The notes beneath the pieces are model-generated. The model had not been told where the DNA came from. It worked only from the letters and a program-made list of their open reading frames with translations, and ran no database searches. A DNA stretch of 64,000 nt from Dillenia suffruticosa. Lineage: Eukaryota > Streptophyta > Magnoliopsida > Dilleniales > Dilleniaceae. Each line of letters starts with the position of its first letter. Position 1 is the stretch's first letter. Both the position numbers and the translations under genes were made by a program. Where the stretch lies: positions 16,040,001 through 16,104,000 of the forward strand of contig JAVTVX010000031.1 of assembly GCA_033439265.1 (NCBI GenBank), written 5' to 3'. Shown here piece by piece: positions 1 through 9,808 of the stretch.

Positions 1-1297
1 ATGGGTGAATTACCTTCGACCAAATATCAAGCGAGGCAACTTCACCAAGGAAGAAGAGGACACCATTATTAAGTTGCATGTAGCCATGGGAAATCGGTAC
101 CTTCTCCCGCCATTGATGAAAGCCTCTTAACCTACGCAACCTAACATTATTTCTTTATAAAAATAATAGGGGATCTTATACAAATAATTTAACCACAAGG
201 GGATTGCCAAAATATTAGTATTTTGTAATGTGTTTTTCTTCCTAAAGTCTTGAAAAACATCATAATGTTCTAGCAATGATTTAACTAATGGCCTTATCCA
301 CTCCACTCATCATTTGATTGGGGGTATTTCATGAGGCAAAAATTTTGTACAAAATCATAAAAATTATGATATTTTCCCAAATTTAGTATGCAAAACTTGA
401 AATAAATTGAACTTATCATCACATGTTAAAATATTTGCTCAGCTTGTTTATTTATGAAAAAAGTTGAGTAAAGCATAAATTTTAAATTTATATATTTAAG
501 TAGTCGAGTTTAAACATAAAATTCAAATTTATTAATGCAGGTAATAATCTAGATTGGAATTTGGCTCAATTTATTCAATTATAACTATACGAACTAAGTT
601 TGAATGTTCTTTATGAAATTTTTTTAATTAGTTCATTTAAGAAATGAACAAATTTAGACGGCATTTCTCTATTGAGTTTATTTGCTACGATCTCACAAAT
701 TTTCACAAATACTTATTGAAGACTAATTGATTGATTTTTTCCTATCTTATTTTTAGATGGTCTGTGATCGCCGCAAGATTACCCGGAAGAACTGACAATG
801 AAATAAAAAATCACTGGCACATCCACCTAAAGAAACGCCTTGCGAAGGAGAATCCAGTGCCAACAGATCAACAAACACCAGAACCAGCTAATTATCAATC
901 TTTCCAGGACACTTTATCCAAAAACAATGGTATAGTTTACAGTAGTACTAATGCTTTCAGTGATTCGGAGTGTGGAAGATCCCATGGAACACCCGTATCA
1001 CCACAACTATCTTCAAGTACTGACACGGCTTTTCAAGTTGGTTCATCGGATACATTTGCATATATAGCTAATCCAGGCACGTGTGTGTATGACCAACTCT
1101 TTTCGCCTCATTATCTATACATGGAGAGAGAATTTTGGGCTAATCTTTGGGATCATCAAGAGCAACATACTTCGTCTTCTCCTCAAGTTGCAGTGCCTTC
1201 TTGTGAGAACTCGAAAAGTGATGAGACCACCGAGTTTTGGTTAAACCTGCTAATGGAAGCTGAGGAAGAAGCTGTGCTTATTCGACATGCACAATAG
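1..1297 (+). CDS. R2R3-MYB transcription factor, 3' part (5' end outside window)
   Basis: Two exons are visible. Exon 2 covers 1-96, read from base 2, and encodes the end of repeat R2 and start of R3 ([14 protein letters not shown], then [10 protein letters not shown]). A GT donor lies at 97 and an AG acceptor at 755-756. Exon 3 (757-1297) completes R3 ([20 protein letters not shown]) and runs to TAG at 1295-1297. The Arg codon split between the exons (CG|A) is the usual last-intron position of plant R2R3-MYBs. The R3 resembles subgroup 2/3 proteins such as MYB14/15 or MYB58/63, and the C-terminus carries an FWLNLL hydrophobic motif typical of short activator tails. NHWH replaces the more common NVWH/NYWN. 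Family membership is firm; subgroup and target pathway (stilbene, lignin or stress genes) are inference. R1-side exon and promoter lie outside the window. Confidence 0.93.
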
Positions 1298-1625
1298 TTA
1301 ATCTTGAAGAACCATAGGAACTTTCAATACTTTGCATCCTGCTAATGGAAGGGTAGTCAGTGGTAGTTTGCTACAATTCTGATTTTCTATGTATGTTTCC
1401 ATTGGGAATCTGGTTAAACTTTAGTTGAATTCTACAATTCCAATCAATCATGAAACATGTTACATCTTCACAGTGATACATACGGATTTGTTTGTTCATG
1501 TGACTACACTAAGCGACACAAATGGATTTGTTAGTTTATGGGAACACTACAAAGATAAGTCTTTAAAAACATATTAAACATTGACATTTTGGGATAACAT
1601 ATTGTCTTCCCCCCCCCTCTTTAAC

Positions 1626-1665
<40 letters not shown>

Positions 1666-2897
1666 CGTCTCCCTCCCTCTCCCGGGGGAATATCTATTTA
1701 AGCATGGATTCTTCTTCAATAATAATAATAACAACAATAATAGCAACAATCTAAATTAAACGACGACTACTTTTAACTCAAATAGAAAACCGGTATCGAA
1801 TTCCCAAGCACCACCAAGGTGCATGGCTAGATAAGACTCGTTCTTAGTGTTTTTTGGTTCTCACACTTCAATTGCAAGCAGGCTTGAACATATGGCGATA
1901 GAGGACGTCAATACCCTTCATATTACTATATAGGACTACGACCTCCATGTGTATTTTGTGCTTTATATTCTTCTCTTTGTACCAAACTTAAAGCATCCTC
2001 TCAATCTAATCTTCCATCATATTACGATCATTAATTTTATCTACAATTCCTACAAAACAACCATAAAAAAACAATTATGGTTGGATTTGGTTTTGCTTCA
2101 ATTCTGTCGTGGTTTTATTTGTTTGCTTGATTTTAAGTTGATGGCCAGAGTAAAATACCACAGCAGTGTCTTATGTATTACCAAAATGGTAATAAAAATG
2201 AAATAAAAAATAAAACTTTTCTTATATGAATTTTTGAAATATTGGTGAGATACCTTACTCCGAATTTTTTTTTTTTTTTTATATTTGACCGAATGAAATC
2301 TGATAACTAATTTACTAATGCTGACTAATTCAGTTTAAATTACCCGTCAAGTCCATTAAATGGTGAGCTTTCCCTACATTTTTTTTCCACTCATAAGATT
2401 AAAATTCAAGAATTTAATTAAGAAAATTTAATGCCATTGCGTCTAAGATTTTCAGATTAGGGTTAGGGGTTATGACTTTTAGGCTATCTCTTTGGAATAT
2501 ACTTTACTCCAACTAACAGCACCGTTGGAACCTACTCTAACTACTATACAGTTGGAATGAAGTTGAAGCCCTTACCGGCCCAAGCTAAAATCTCATAGAT
2601 TGATGAACTGATTAATTCGGTTTCTTAACGTCGATGCTCAATTATTAAAAAAAGTTTGAAAAAAGATGGACTGAAGCCCAAGTTCATTGTCCCCTTGGGC
2701 GCCTTGTCCGAGCGAGCCAACACATCATTGGGTTTGTAGAGCACTAACCTTTTTAAGTTTTGAATTTTTTTTTTTTTTGTTATAAAGAGATTCGAATATG
2801 AAATTACTAAATTAGGGGGAGAGATTGTAATCACTAAATTATCCTGAGCTTTAAGTTTTGAAAAAAAAAATTTTTTGGTGATTTGAGAAAAAAACAA
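1298..2897. other. Intergenic, 3' flank of MYB gene
   Basis: No supported gene. It holds a CT microsatellite and AT-rich DNA. A stretch at about 2660-2730 (gactgaagcccaagttcatt and what follows) is homologous to the sequence split by the two insertions at 5352-7335, so it serves as an approximate empty-site reference for them. Confidence 0.6.
1629..1661. repeat. (CT)n microsatellite
   Basis: About 16 uninterrupted CT units, preceded by a C run and followed by CCCTC-type interruptions up to about 1685. Confidence 0.95.
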
Positions 2898-3234
2898 GAG
2901 TTAATTACTTGTTTAGTTTTTAAAGTTTGTTCGATTTTCTCAAATTAGTTCTTAAAGTTAGAAACGCTATCTCGTGATACTCAAACTTTAAAAAGTGTAA
3001 TGCGTTTGTCTTTTCATCAATAACGATAACAGACTGTTCGTTAAATTATGACGTGTCATGACATGACAGTATATCTAGATCTAAGAATGCTGACTTGTCG
3101 CTGACGTGAGAAGACACATCATGAAATTGCTGACGTGGCAGCTTAACCGTGTTATTTTGCTGACATGGTAGTGTCACGTCATGTCACTAAAAACTCTCTC
3201 TCTCCTCCCCTTGCCCTTTCTCTCTCCTCTCCTC

Positions 3235-3265
<31 letters not shown>

Positions 3266-3420
3266 ACACCGGAAAAAAGGAAATTTCTCATCTCTCCCCC
3301 TCCCCCTTTCTCTCTCTTCTCTTCCCTCTCTCTCTCTCTCACCGGAAAGAAAACCACTCCCTCCCCCTCCTCCTTTCTCTCTCTTCTCTCCTCTCACCAG
3401 GTTTACCCTGTTTACCCTAT
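2898..3420 (+). repeat. Left terminal inverted repeat of the Pack-MULE-like element
   Basis: An outer AT-rich part (2898-3180) is followed by a CT-rich arm (about 3190-3420). It pairs with 4510-4861 in inverse orientation. Confidence 0.8.
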
Positions 3421-3667
3421 TGAGGTGAGTGGTTTTTTTTCCGGTGAGAGACAGAGAGAGGAGAGAAGAGAGAGAAAGGGGGAGGGGGAGGGGGAGAGAG
3501 GAGAAATTTTTTTTTTTTAGTGAGATGCTTGGACATTTCAGACCTATCAAACCTATCAGACCCATCAAAAACAACCTGGGATAATAAACAATTCAAAACC
3601 CATTTCAGAAACCTTAAAAACTAAAAGAAAAGGCAACGAAATTAGGTATTATAACCAGGAATTGGGA

Positions 3668-3994
3668 TTAAACCAGCTTGAACCGGTCGAATCCATGATT
3701 ATTAACCCAATCAAGAGTGAAATTTGAGGTATTATAGCCAGAAATTGGGACTAAACCAGCTTCTATATTGCTAATATCAATCAACAATTTCTTATATTGC
3801 TTCATTACATCTCCAACAGTCTTCCCAGGAATCATTCTCGCCACATTATGCCATCGATCCGAAGTATCCTTATCGAACACTACAAGAGCATTCTCAAACA
3901 TTTTATTCTCTTCATGTGTTCATTTGGTGCTTCTCTGCTCAAAAAGCCAATTTGAGTTCGAATGATACGAAGAAGCAGGTGATAGAATTTCCAT
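3668..3994 (-). pseudogene. Captured 5' fragment of a DIVARICATA-type SANT/MYB gene
   Basis: Read on the minus strand from ATG at 3994-3992, the fragment starts MEILSPASSYHSNSNWLFEQ and continues into the first SANT domain of DIV-like factors (HEENKMFENALV, DRWHNVARMIPGKTV, DVMKQYKKL, then IEAGLVPISGYNTS and FTLDWVN). At 3922-3920 there is TGA exactly where the family has the conserved first Trp of the SANT helix (TGG expected). The second SHAQKYF-type MYB domain is absent. Upstream on the same strand, about 3995-4200 resembles a normal plant 5' UTR and was probably captured too. Frame is otherwise open to the stop at 3668-3670. It can at most make a 77-residue SANT fragment from an internal ATG (3901). 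Likely non-functional or a source of antisense or small RNA. Confidence 0.85.
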
Positions 3995-4509
3995 TTCACA
4001 CTTCATCAATTAGAATTACAAAGCAGAATTTTTAACTGGGTTTGATCTCTATATCAATTCACCGAGCTTATTCCATAGAAATTCGCAATATCGATGGGAT
4101 TTAAGGGTTAATGAAACAGAGAAGACTAGAAGAGAAAATACAAGGGGCAGAGAGGTGGAGGTTTTACGAGGACAAAACAGGGGTTAAATCAATAGGCATT
4201 TCAAAGGAATCAGAATACCTTTTTCTCCTTTTGATTAGGCAATACCCTTCAGGAATCTAGAAAAGACCCACCTTTCCAAAATCAAAGAAAATCTCAAATC
4301 AAAAAAATAAAAAGAATAGCTTGCCGTTCACAAAACCACAAAGATCTGAAATCAATTGGCATAAACCCAGAAGCAGTTTTTGATTAAATGGGGCATTCGC
4401 AAGATTGTAGAAGTTGAGAGCTTGTTTAAGAAGGTGGGCTTCCAAATTTTCCAATCACAAGAAGATTTCCAAATCGGGAAAGGTAAAAGACGCCGAGATT
4501 GATGAATGA

Positions 4510-4861
4510 AGAAATGCAGAGAAGAGAGAGAAAGGACGAGGGGGAGGGGGAGGGGGAGGGAGAGGTGAGTGGTTTTTTTTTTCGGTGAGAGACAGAGAGA
4601 GGAGAGGAGAGAGAAAGGGGGAGGGGAGGAGAGAGAGTTTTTAATGACATGACGTGATACTATCACATCAGTAAAATAATACAGTTGAGTTGTCATGTTA
4701 TGACACGTTATCATTTAACGAACAGTCTGTCATTATTATTGACGAAAGAATCAATGCGTCATATTTTTTAAAATTTAAGTACTATAAGATAACATTCTTA
4801 ACTTTAAGAACTAATTTAAAAAAATCGAACAAATTTTAAAGATCAGACAAGTAATTAACTC
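4510..4861 (-). repeat. Right terminal inverted repeat of the Pack-MULE-like element
   Basis: A GA-rich arm (4510-4640) is followed by the AT-rich end. A block of the form gtgagtggtttttttt..ggtgagagacagagagagg occurs both here (4564-4600) and at 3425-3462, so the purine arm was also copied inside the element. Confidence 0.75.
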
Positions 4862-5351
4862 AAAAAAGCAACACACAAAAAGGCAGGGATCACCCAACAG
4901 GGAGCTGCCTTACAACCTTCCTAATCTTAGCTCTACTGGTTGTATCATGCTGAAGGATTACTTCGACTTCCTCAGGAAAAGAGTCCTCGATATGCATCCT
5001 CGGCTCAACTTTAAGTTTTGAAATGAATATCCACTCAGGAGATCAAACCTAATCCCCCAAAAAAAAATCAAAATATATTAATCGAAATCCAAAAGTATAA
5101 CCAAAGTGAATTGTTGTATGAAGGGCCCCAGCTGAAGTCTCGTGAATTGAAGGACTGCCTGATGTTCTCACAAACCCTTTTTTTAATCTCGTAATTTGAA
5201 ATTTAAATTTCATATAATAATAAATAAAAAAAACTGTACCCATAAACTATAGCTTAATGGCACCATCTTTTTTCTTTTTTATGGGTCTTGAGTTCGAGCA
5301 TTTTCATCTAAAAAAAAGAATCGAAGGAGTGCAGCCCAAGTTCATTCTTAT
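4862..5351. other. Intergenic, target sequence of the next insertion
   Basis: No gene is supported. The stretch contains oligo-A runs and the left target-site copy cattcttat (5343-5351). The final 40 bp are homologous to about 2670-2700. Confidence 0.5.
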
Positions 5352-6256
5352 GGGTTATGTTCCAAAATATACCCTAAAAAAAAAAATTTTAAAAACCCGA
5401 TCAACAAACAAATTCCACATCTATACCATATTTGTCACGGATTGGACCCGCGACAGGCTATTCCACTTCTTCAAGATACGACATAGCCCAGAGGCTCCCG
5501 CGCATAGAGGGCTCCTGCGGCAGTGGGCGGCAGTAGGGGAGGGAGGGAAAGGGAGTCTCGCGCGGAGGTGGGGGGAGGGAGGGGGAGGGCTTCCGAGGCG
5601 GTGGGGGAGGGAGGGAGGGAGAGGGAGGAGTGCCACGGGGGGGAGGGGGAGAGAGAGAGGAGTGCCGCGGTGGGGGAGAGAAAGAGAGAGAGTCGCGGGG
5701 AGAGAGAGCCGCGAGCGGCGGAGGGAGTGGCTGTGGGTGGTGGGGGCAGAGAGAGAGACAGCCGCCAGCGGGTGAGGGAGGGAGGGAGGGAGAGAGAGAG
5801 ACAGCCGCGGGGGGAGAGAGAGAGCCGCGGGGGGAGGGAGAAAGAGAGAGAGCCGTGGGCCTCCACCACCCATGGCGCTGCGCACCTCCCCCGCGGCGCT
5901 ACCGTCCTCCCCCGCGGCGCTGCGCTCTCCCTCTCTCCCCCTCTATGCTGCGCTCTCCCTCCCCCTGGCGACTCTCTCTCTCTCCCTCCGTCGCCCGCGG
6001 TTCTCTCTCTCTCTCCTTCCCCCCGCGGCTCTCTTTCTTTCTCTCCACTGCCGCTGCCTTCCTATCTCTCTCCCCCTCCCCTCACGACACTCCTCCCTCT
6101 CCCTCCCTCCCCCTCCGCCGCCCGCCGCCCGTCGCCAGCCGCCCGCCGCCTGCCCCCTCCCCTCTTTCTCTCTCCCTCCCTTGGCGGACCCCCCGCCGCC
6201 CTTCCCTCTTTCTCTCCCTCCCTCCCCCCTCCGCGGCCCTCCCTTCTCTCTCTCTC
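5352..6256. mobile_element. Insertion with GA-rich left arm and CT-rich right arm
   Basis: The exact 9-bp repeat cattcttat flanks this segment (5343-5351 and 6257-6265). If the segment is removed, the flanks join to match the related sequence near 2680-2710, so it behaves as an insertion with a Mutator-size target duplication. The left end (gttccaaaatataccctaaa) resembles the end of the 6307-7335 element (gtaccaaaataacccataaa). No matching inverted repeat is seen at the right end. The interior is a strongly biased polypurine arm (about 5520-5860) followed by a polypyrimidine arm (about 5880-6256), with C+G-rich motifs such as ccgcgg. Long open frames inside are composition artefacts. Confidence 0.55.
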
Positions 6257-6306
6257 CATTCTTATTGGGCAGGGTCCTTGTCCGAAGTTGAACGAGCCAA
6301 CCCACT

Positions 6307-7335
6307 GAGACATGTACCAAAATAACCCATAAAAAAAAATTTTAAAACAATCCCAATCGAAAAAAATTTTTCCAAATAACCCGAATTTTCTGGAGTTGGA
6401 GACGCGGCATACTATGTCGCGTCTTCAACCCGCGACAAACTCCCAAGAAAGAGAGAGAGAGAGAGGAGTCCGCGGGAGGAGGGAGAGAGAGGGGGAGGGA
6501 GGAGCGTGGTGGGGGGTGGCGGGGGGAAGGAGAGAGAGGAGAGGACCGCGGCAGGCAGCGGGCGGCGGAGGGGGGAAGGAGAGAGAGAGGGGAGGGGCGC
6601 AGCGGGGTGCGGAGGGGGGAGGGAGGGAGAGAGAGAGAGGGAGGGTAGCCGGGGGGGCGAAGGGGGGAAGGAGAGAGAGAGGGGAGGGGCAAGGCGGGGT
6701 GCGGAGGGGGGAGGGAGAGAGAGAGGGAGGGCCGCCGGGGGGGGCGGAGGGCCGCGGGGGTGCGGAGGGGGGAGAGAGAGGGAGGGAGGGCCGCGGGGGG
6801 GGCGGAGGGGGGAGGAGAGCAGCTGTGTCTCTCTCCTCCCCCCTCTGCCCCCCCGCGGCCCTCCCTCTCTCTCTCTCCCTCCCCCCCTCTGCCCCCGCTG
6901 TGTCTCTCTCCTCCCCCTCCACCCCCCGCGGCCCTCCACCCCCCCCTGCGGCCCTCTCTCCCTCCCCCTCCGCCCCCGCTGTGTCTCTCTCCTCCCCCCT
7001 CCGCCCCCCCGCGGCCCTCTCTCTCTCTCTCCCTCCCTCCCCCCTCCGCACCCCGCCGCGCCCCTCCCCTCTCTCTCTCCTTCTCCCCTCCGCCGCCCGT
7101 CGCGGTCCTCCCCTCTCTCTCCTTCCCCCCGCCGCGCTCCTCCCTCCCCCTCTCTCTCCCTCCCCCCGCGGACTCCTCTCTCTCTCTCTCTCGGAAGTTT
7201 GTCACGGGTTGAAGACGCGACACAGTGTATCGCGTCTCTAACTCCCAACAAATTTGGATTATTTTGGAAAATTTTTTTTGGTTGGGGTTGTTTTAAAAAA
7301 TATTTTTTTTTATGACTTATTTTGGTACATGTCTC
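6307..7335. mobile_element. Mutator-type hairpin MITE, GA/CT-rich, 1,029 bp
   Basis: The ends are inverted repeats: gagacatgtaccaaaataac at 6307 and its complement ending at 7335. The TIRs continue about 130 bp inward through a cgcgtcttcaacccgcgaca motif and then into a GA-rich left arm and a complementary CT-rich right arm, so the whole element is close to one long palindrome. Flanks ccaacccact (6297-6306) and ccaacccatt (7336-7345) form a 10-bp near-perfect target duplication. It has no coding capacity. It ends 128 bp before the ATG of the next gene. Confidence 0.8.
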
Positions 7336-7345
7336 CCAACCCATT

Positions 7346-7462
7346 ACTACACTTCGTAAGAGGTTTCTAATTTATGTTTTTTTAATTCAAATGCAGGCAG
7401 GATCCACCAAAAAGAAAACGAGAACCAGACAGAACCATCCCTCTCTCTCTTTCTGATCAACA
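7346..7462 (+). promoter_or_regulatory. Proximal promoter/5' UTR with a probable splice acceptor
   Basis: Between the transposon end and the ATG a T-rich tract is followed by aattcaaatgcag|gcagg (AG at 7395-7396), which looks like a 3' splice site. If used, the gene has a 5' UTR intron whose body would include one or more of the upstream hairpin elements. The remaining 5' UTR is CT-rich near 7440. Confidence 0.35.
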
Positions 7463-9808
7463 ATGTCGAATCAAGAAGAAATCTCCACAACTACAATGTC
7501 GAATCAAGAAGAAATCTCCACAAGTACTGATTCCAATTTAAACCCAATCATCGTTGATGAAAAATTGACCATTCAGTACATAGACCAAAAGGTCATTCCT
7601 GATTTAGTCTCTCTTCTCTCTCATCAACTCAAACCCAAAATCCTTCCTCCCAAGCCCGGTGACGAATCGGCCGCCTTCGCCGCCAATTCTCCCGCCAACG
7701 GCACTAGATCAGCGAAAAACAAAGCCAACGATTCCTCGTCGACTCCTCTCTGTGGATTCTTCATCAAATCGAATCCTCAAAATCCCAAATCAGTCAGAAA
7801 AAACGGCAACAAGATGAAGGATAGCAACATTTGTAAAAGCCCTAGTGTTGTTGTAAATGTACAAGGTCAATTGTACAGACAATTCGAGAAGTTAGAGAAA
7901 GATCTCGACGACGTCAAGGTCGCGTTCGACAAGCTCAAGACGTTCGAGGATCATGTCGGCGAGAAGATCAAGCGTCTTGTCAACCAGTGTCAAGCCATCG
8001 TCTCCAAATTCCCAAAGGGAGATGCGTCTTCTTCTCAGTCTTCGGATGAGATTGCCGCAGTTCAGAGAAAAGTCAGAGAACTCGACATGATCGTCGCAGA
8101 TTTGAAGCGCGAAATTCCACTGACCTACAAGCTTTACTCTTCCAATTCAGTTGCACATCACAATCTCCGATCGACTCATTCGAAGAGTGTGGAAATTTCG
8201 GAGGGTCGCAATGTGTTCGACAAATTGTCTAAGCTACACAACAATCCTAATTTCATCAGTAGTTCAGCTTTTAAAGATTTTAAAGCAAGGTATGACAGTT
8301 TGGACAAACTTGAGCTTAAGTTGTGTTTATTAAGTTTCTCTGTGTTTCCTGAAAATGAAATTATAAGAAGAAGAGTATTAGTGTATTGGTGGATTGGTGA
8401 GGGTTTTGCAGACCCAGAAGAGAATGAGTCTGCTGAAGAAATTGCTTGTGAATATTACCATCAATTGATGAAGAAGGGCTTTATTGAGCCTGTATATAAA
8501 AAAGGTGTATCTAACAGCTGCAGTATGCACCCATTTGTGCGTTCAGCAGTGATAGTGCTAGCGAAGAAGGCGGGTTTCTTTGATTTTGATGAAAATGGGA
8601 CGCCAACGAGGAAGTTTGTTAGGTCTCATAGGGCGTGTTTGGTTAAGCCAAGAGAAGGAAAACTGTCTGGCATGGAGTTGGAGAAGGTTTATACGGTGTT
8701 TAATTTGAATGAGGATACTATTGGTTTTGAATTGGACTGGTTTCAGAAGATGAAATATGTGAAAGTTCTTTGTCTGGGTAGGTGGAAATGCTTAGCAACG
8801 CATCATATTGAGGTTGATAAGACAGATTTCTTGAATGGTTTGAAGGGTATGAAGCATTTAAGGTATTTGAGTCTTCAAGGGGTATCGAGGATTGATGAGG
8901 TTCCCGATTCGATTTCAAAGCTCCATAATTTGAGGGTGTTGGACCTTAGAGCATGTCATAATCTAGAGGTGCTTCCGAAGGAGATTGAGGGTTTGAAGAA
9001 GTTAACCCACTTCGATTTGTCAGAGTGTTACTTGATTGATGACATGCCCAAGTGGCTTGCTTCGCTTCCAGAGTTGCAGGTCCTTAAGGGATTTGTGGTC
9101 GGTGATCCTGAGAGCAAGTACTCATGTACCATTAGCGATTTGACAAACTTGAAGTGGCTCAGAAAATTGAGTATCACCACAGGCAGGGTGGACTTCCCAG
9201 CAGAGAAAGAGCTGAATGCATTTTCTCAATTTAAGGCACTTCGCAGGTTGACAATTGCATGGGGAGGAGAATTGTCTGTTCCAAGCAATGAAAAGAAAAC
9301 AGCCACGGGTGCTGATCAAGAGAATAATGAAGGCAAAGCACAGGTAGCAGCGGACAATAAAGGGACTGGAACAAAGCAAGATGGTGGTGGAATACAGTCA
9401 GCAAAGACACCAACACAGAGAACCATATCAATAGGGTCCGCTTTAAAGCGAACAAAGACACTTACTGTATGTTCAGAACTTCCACTAGAACTAGAGAAAC
9501 TGGATCTTAGGTGCTTCCCAAAGACACCGAGTCCAACTTGGTTGATGCCCAGCAAACTGACGAAGCTGAAGAAACTCTATATCAGGGGAGGGAATCTATG
9601 TGATCTTGGTCAGTGCCAGGAAATACATCAAAGCTGGTCGGTAACGCATCTGCGATTGAAATACTTGAACGCTTTAGCAATGGATTGGGAAGAGCTTAGG
9701 GCATTGTTTCCAAACTTAAAGTACTTGGAGAAAGTAAAATGCCCCAACCTGACTTTCTTTCCTTGTGATCAGAGCGGAGTGTGGGAAAGCGCAGTACCAT
9801 CAAATTAG
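7463..9808 (+). CDS. NBS-less NLR-like protein: helical N-terminus, winged helix, LRR
   Basis: A single open frame of 781 codons starts at ATG 7463 (context acaatgt). Residues about 30-60 and 130-225 are predicted helical and coiled-coil-like (QLYRQFEKLEKDLDDVKVAF; VRELDMIVADLKREI). Residues about 275-350 match an NLR winged-helix domain (LKLCLLSFSVFPEN, RRVLVYWWIGEGFA, MKKGFIEP, MHPFVRSAVI). LRRs follow from about 455 (GMKHLRYLSLQG, LHNLRVLDLRACHNL, LPKEIEGLKKLTHFDLSEC). A charged low-complexity insert (about 610-670) splits the LRR block, which resumes LPLELEKLDLRCF. No P-loop, kinase-2 or GLPL motif is present, so nucleotide binding is absent by sequence. The first 22 codons are two copies of an 11-residue unit, each with an ATG. 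Databases usually call such proteins RPP13-like protein 4; they resemble the Arabidopsis At5g45510/45520 group as I remember it. A role in immunity is inferred. Confidence 0.88.
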   Translation: MSNQEEISTTTMSNQEEISTSTDSNLNPIIVDEKLTIQYIDQKVIPDLVSLLSHQLKPKILPPKPGDESAAFAANSPANGTRSAKNKANDSSSTPLCGFFIKSNPQNPKSVRKNGNKMKDSNICKSPSVVVNVQGQLYRQFEKLEKDLDDVKVAFDKLKTFEDHVGEKIKRLVNQCQAIVSKFPKGDASSSQSSDEIAAVQRKVRELDMIVADLKREIPLTYKLYSSNSVAHHNLRSTHSKSVEISEGRNVFDKLSKLHNNPNFISSSAFKDFKARYDSLDKLELKLCLLSFSVFPENEIIRRRVLVYWWIGEGFADPEENESAEEIACEYYHQLMKKGFIEPVYKKGVSNSCSMHPFVRSAVIVLAKKAGFFDFDENGTPTRKFVRSHRACLVKPREGKLSGMELEKVYTVFNLNEDTIGFELDWFQKMKYVKVLCLGRWKCLATHHIEVDKTDFLNGLKGMKHLRYLSLQGVSRIDEVPDSISKLHNLRVLDLRACHNLEVLPKEIEGLKKLTHFDLSECYLIDDMPKWLASLPELQVLKGFVVGDPESKYSCTISDLTNLKWLRKLSITTGRVDFPAEKELNAFSQFKALRRLTIAWGGELSVPSNEKKTATGADQENNEGKAQVAADNKGTGTKQDGGGIQSAKTPTQRTISIGSALKRTKTLTVCSELPLELEKLDLRCFPKTPSPTWLMPSKLTKLKKLYIRGGNLCDLGQCQEIHQSWSVTHLRLKYLNALAMDWEELRALFPNLKYLEKVKCPNLTFFPCDQSGVWESAVPSN

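Larger units (their letters stand above)
2898..4861. mobile_element. Pack-MULE-like non-autonomous TIR element carrying a gene fragment
   Basis: The two ends are long imperfect inverted repeats. The left end from 2898 (gagttaattacttgttt) matches the reverse complement of the right end to 4861 and continues inward through gacagactgttcgttaaat and cacgtcatgtca into CT-rich (left) and GA-rich (right) arms. Flanks 2888-2897 and 4862-4871 agree at 9 of 10 bases (aaaaaaacaa / aaaaaagcaa), as expected for the 9-10 bp target duplication of Mutator-like elements. About 80 bp at 3070-3148 is present only in the left arm. No transposase is visible. The centre holds the 5' part of a DIVARICATA-like MYB gene, which makes this a Pack-MULE-type element. 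The A-rich TSD is weak evidence by itself; the long TIRs are strong. Confidence 0.8.

Noticed and set aside
3165-3574. Open frames in the CT/GA-rich arms on both strands
   Set aside because: Pure low-complexity Ser/Leu/Pro or Arg/Glu/Gly translation, overlapping in several frames; these are transposon arms, not genes.
5421-7344. Many long open frames (up to 310 codons) in the GA/CT-rich insertions
   Set aside because: The frames arise from biased composition (few stop codons possible) in opposing strands at once, and lie inside insertions with target duplications.
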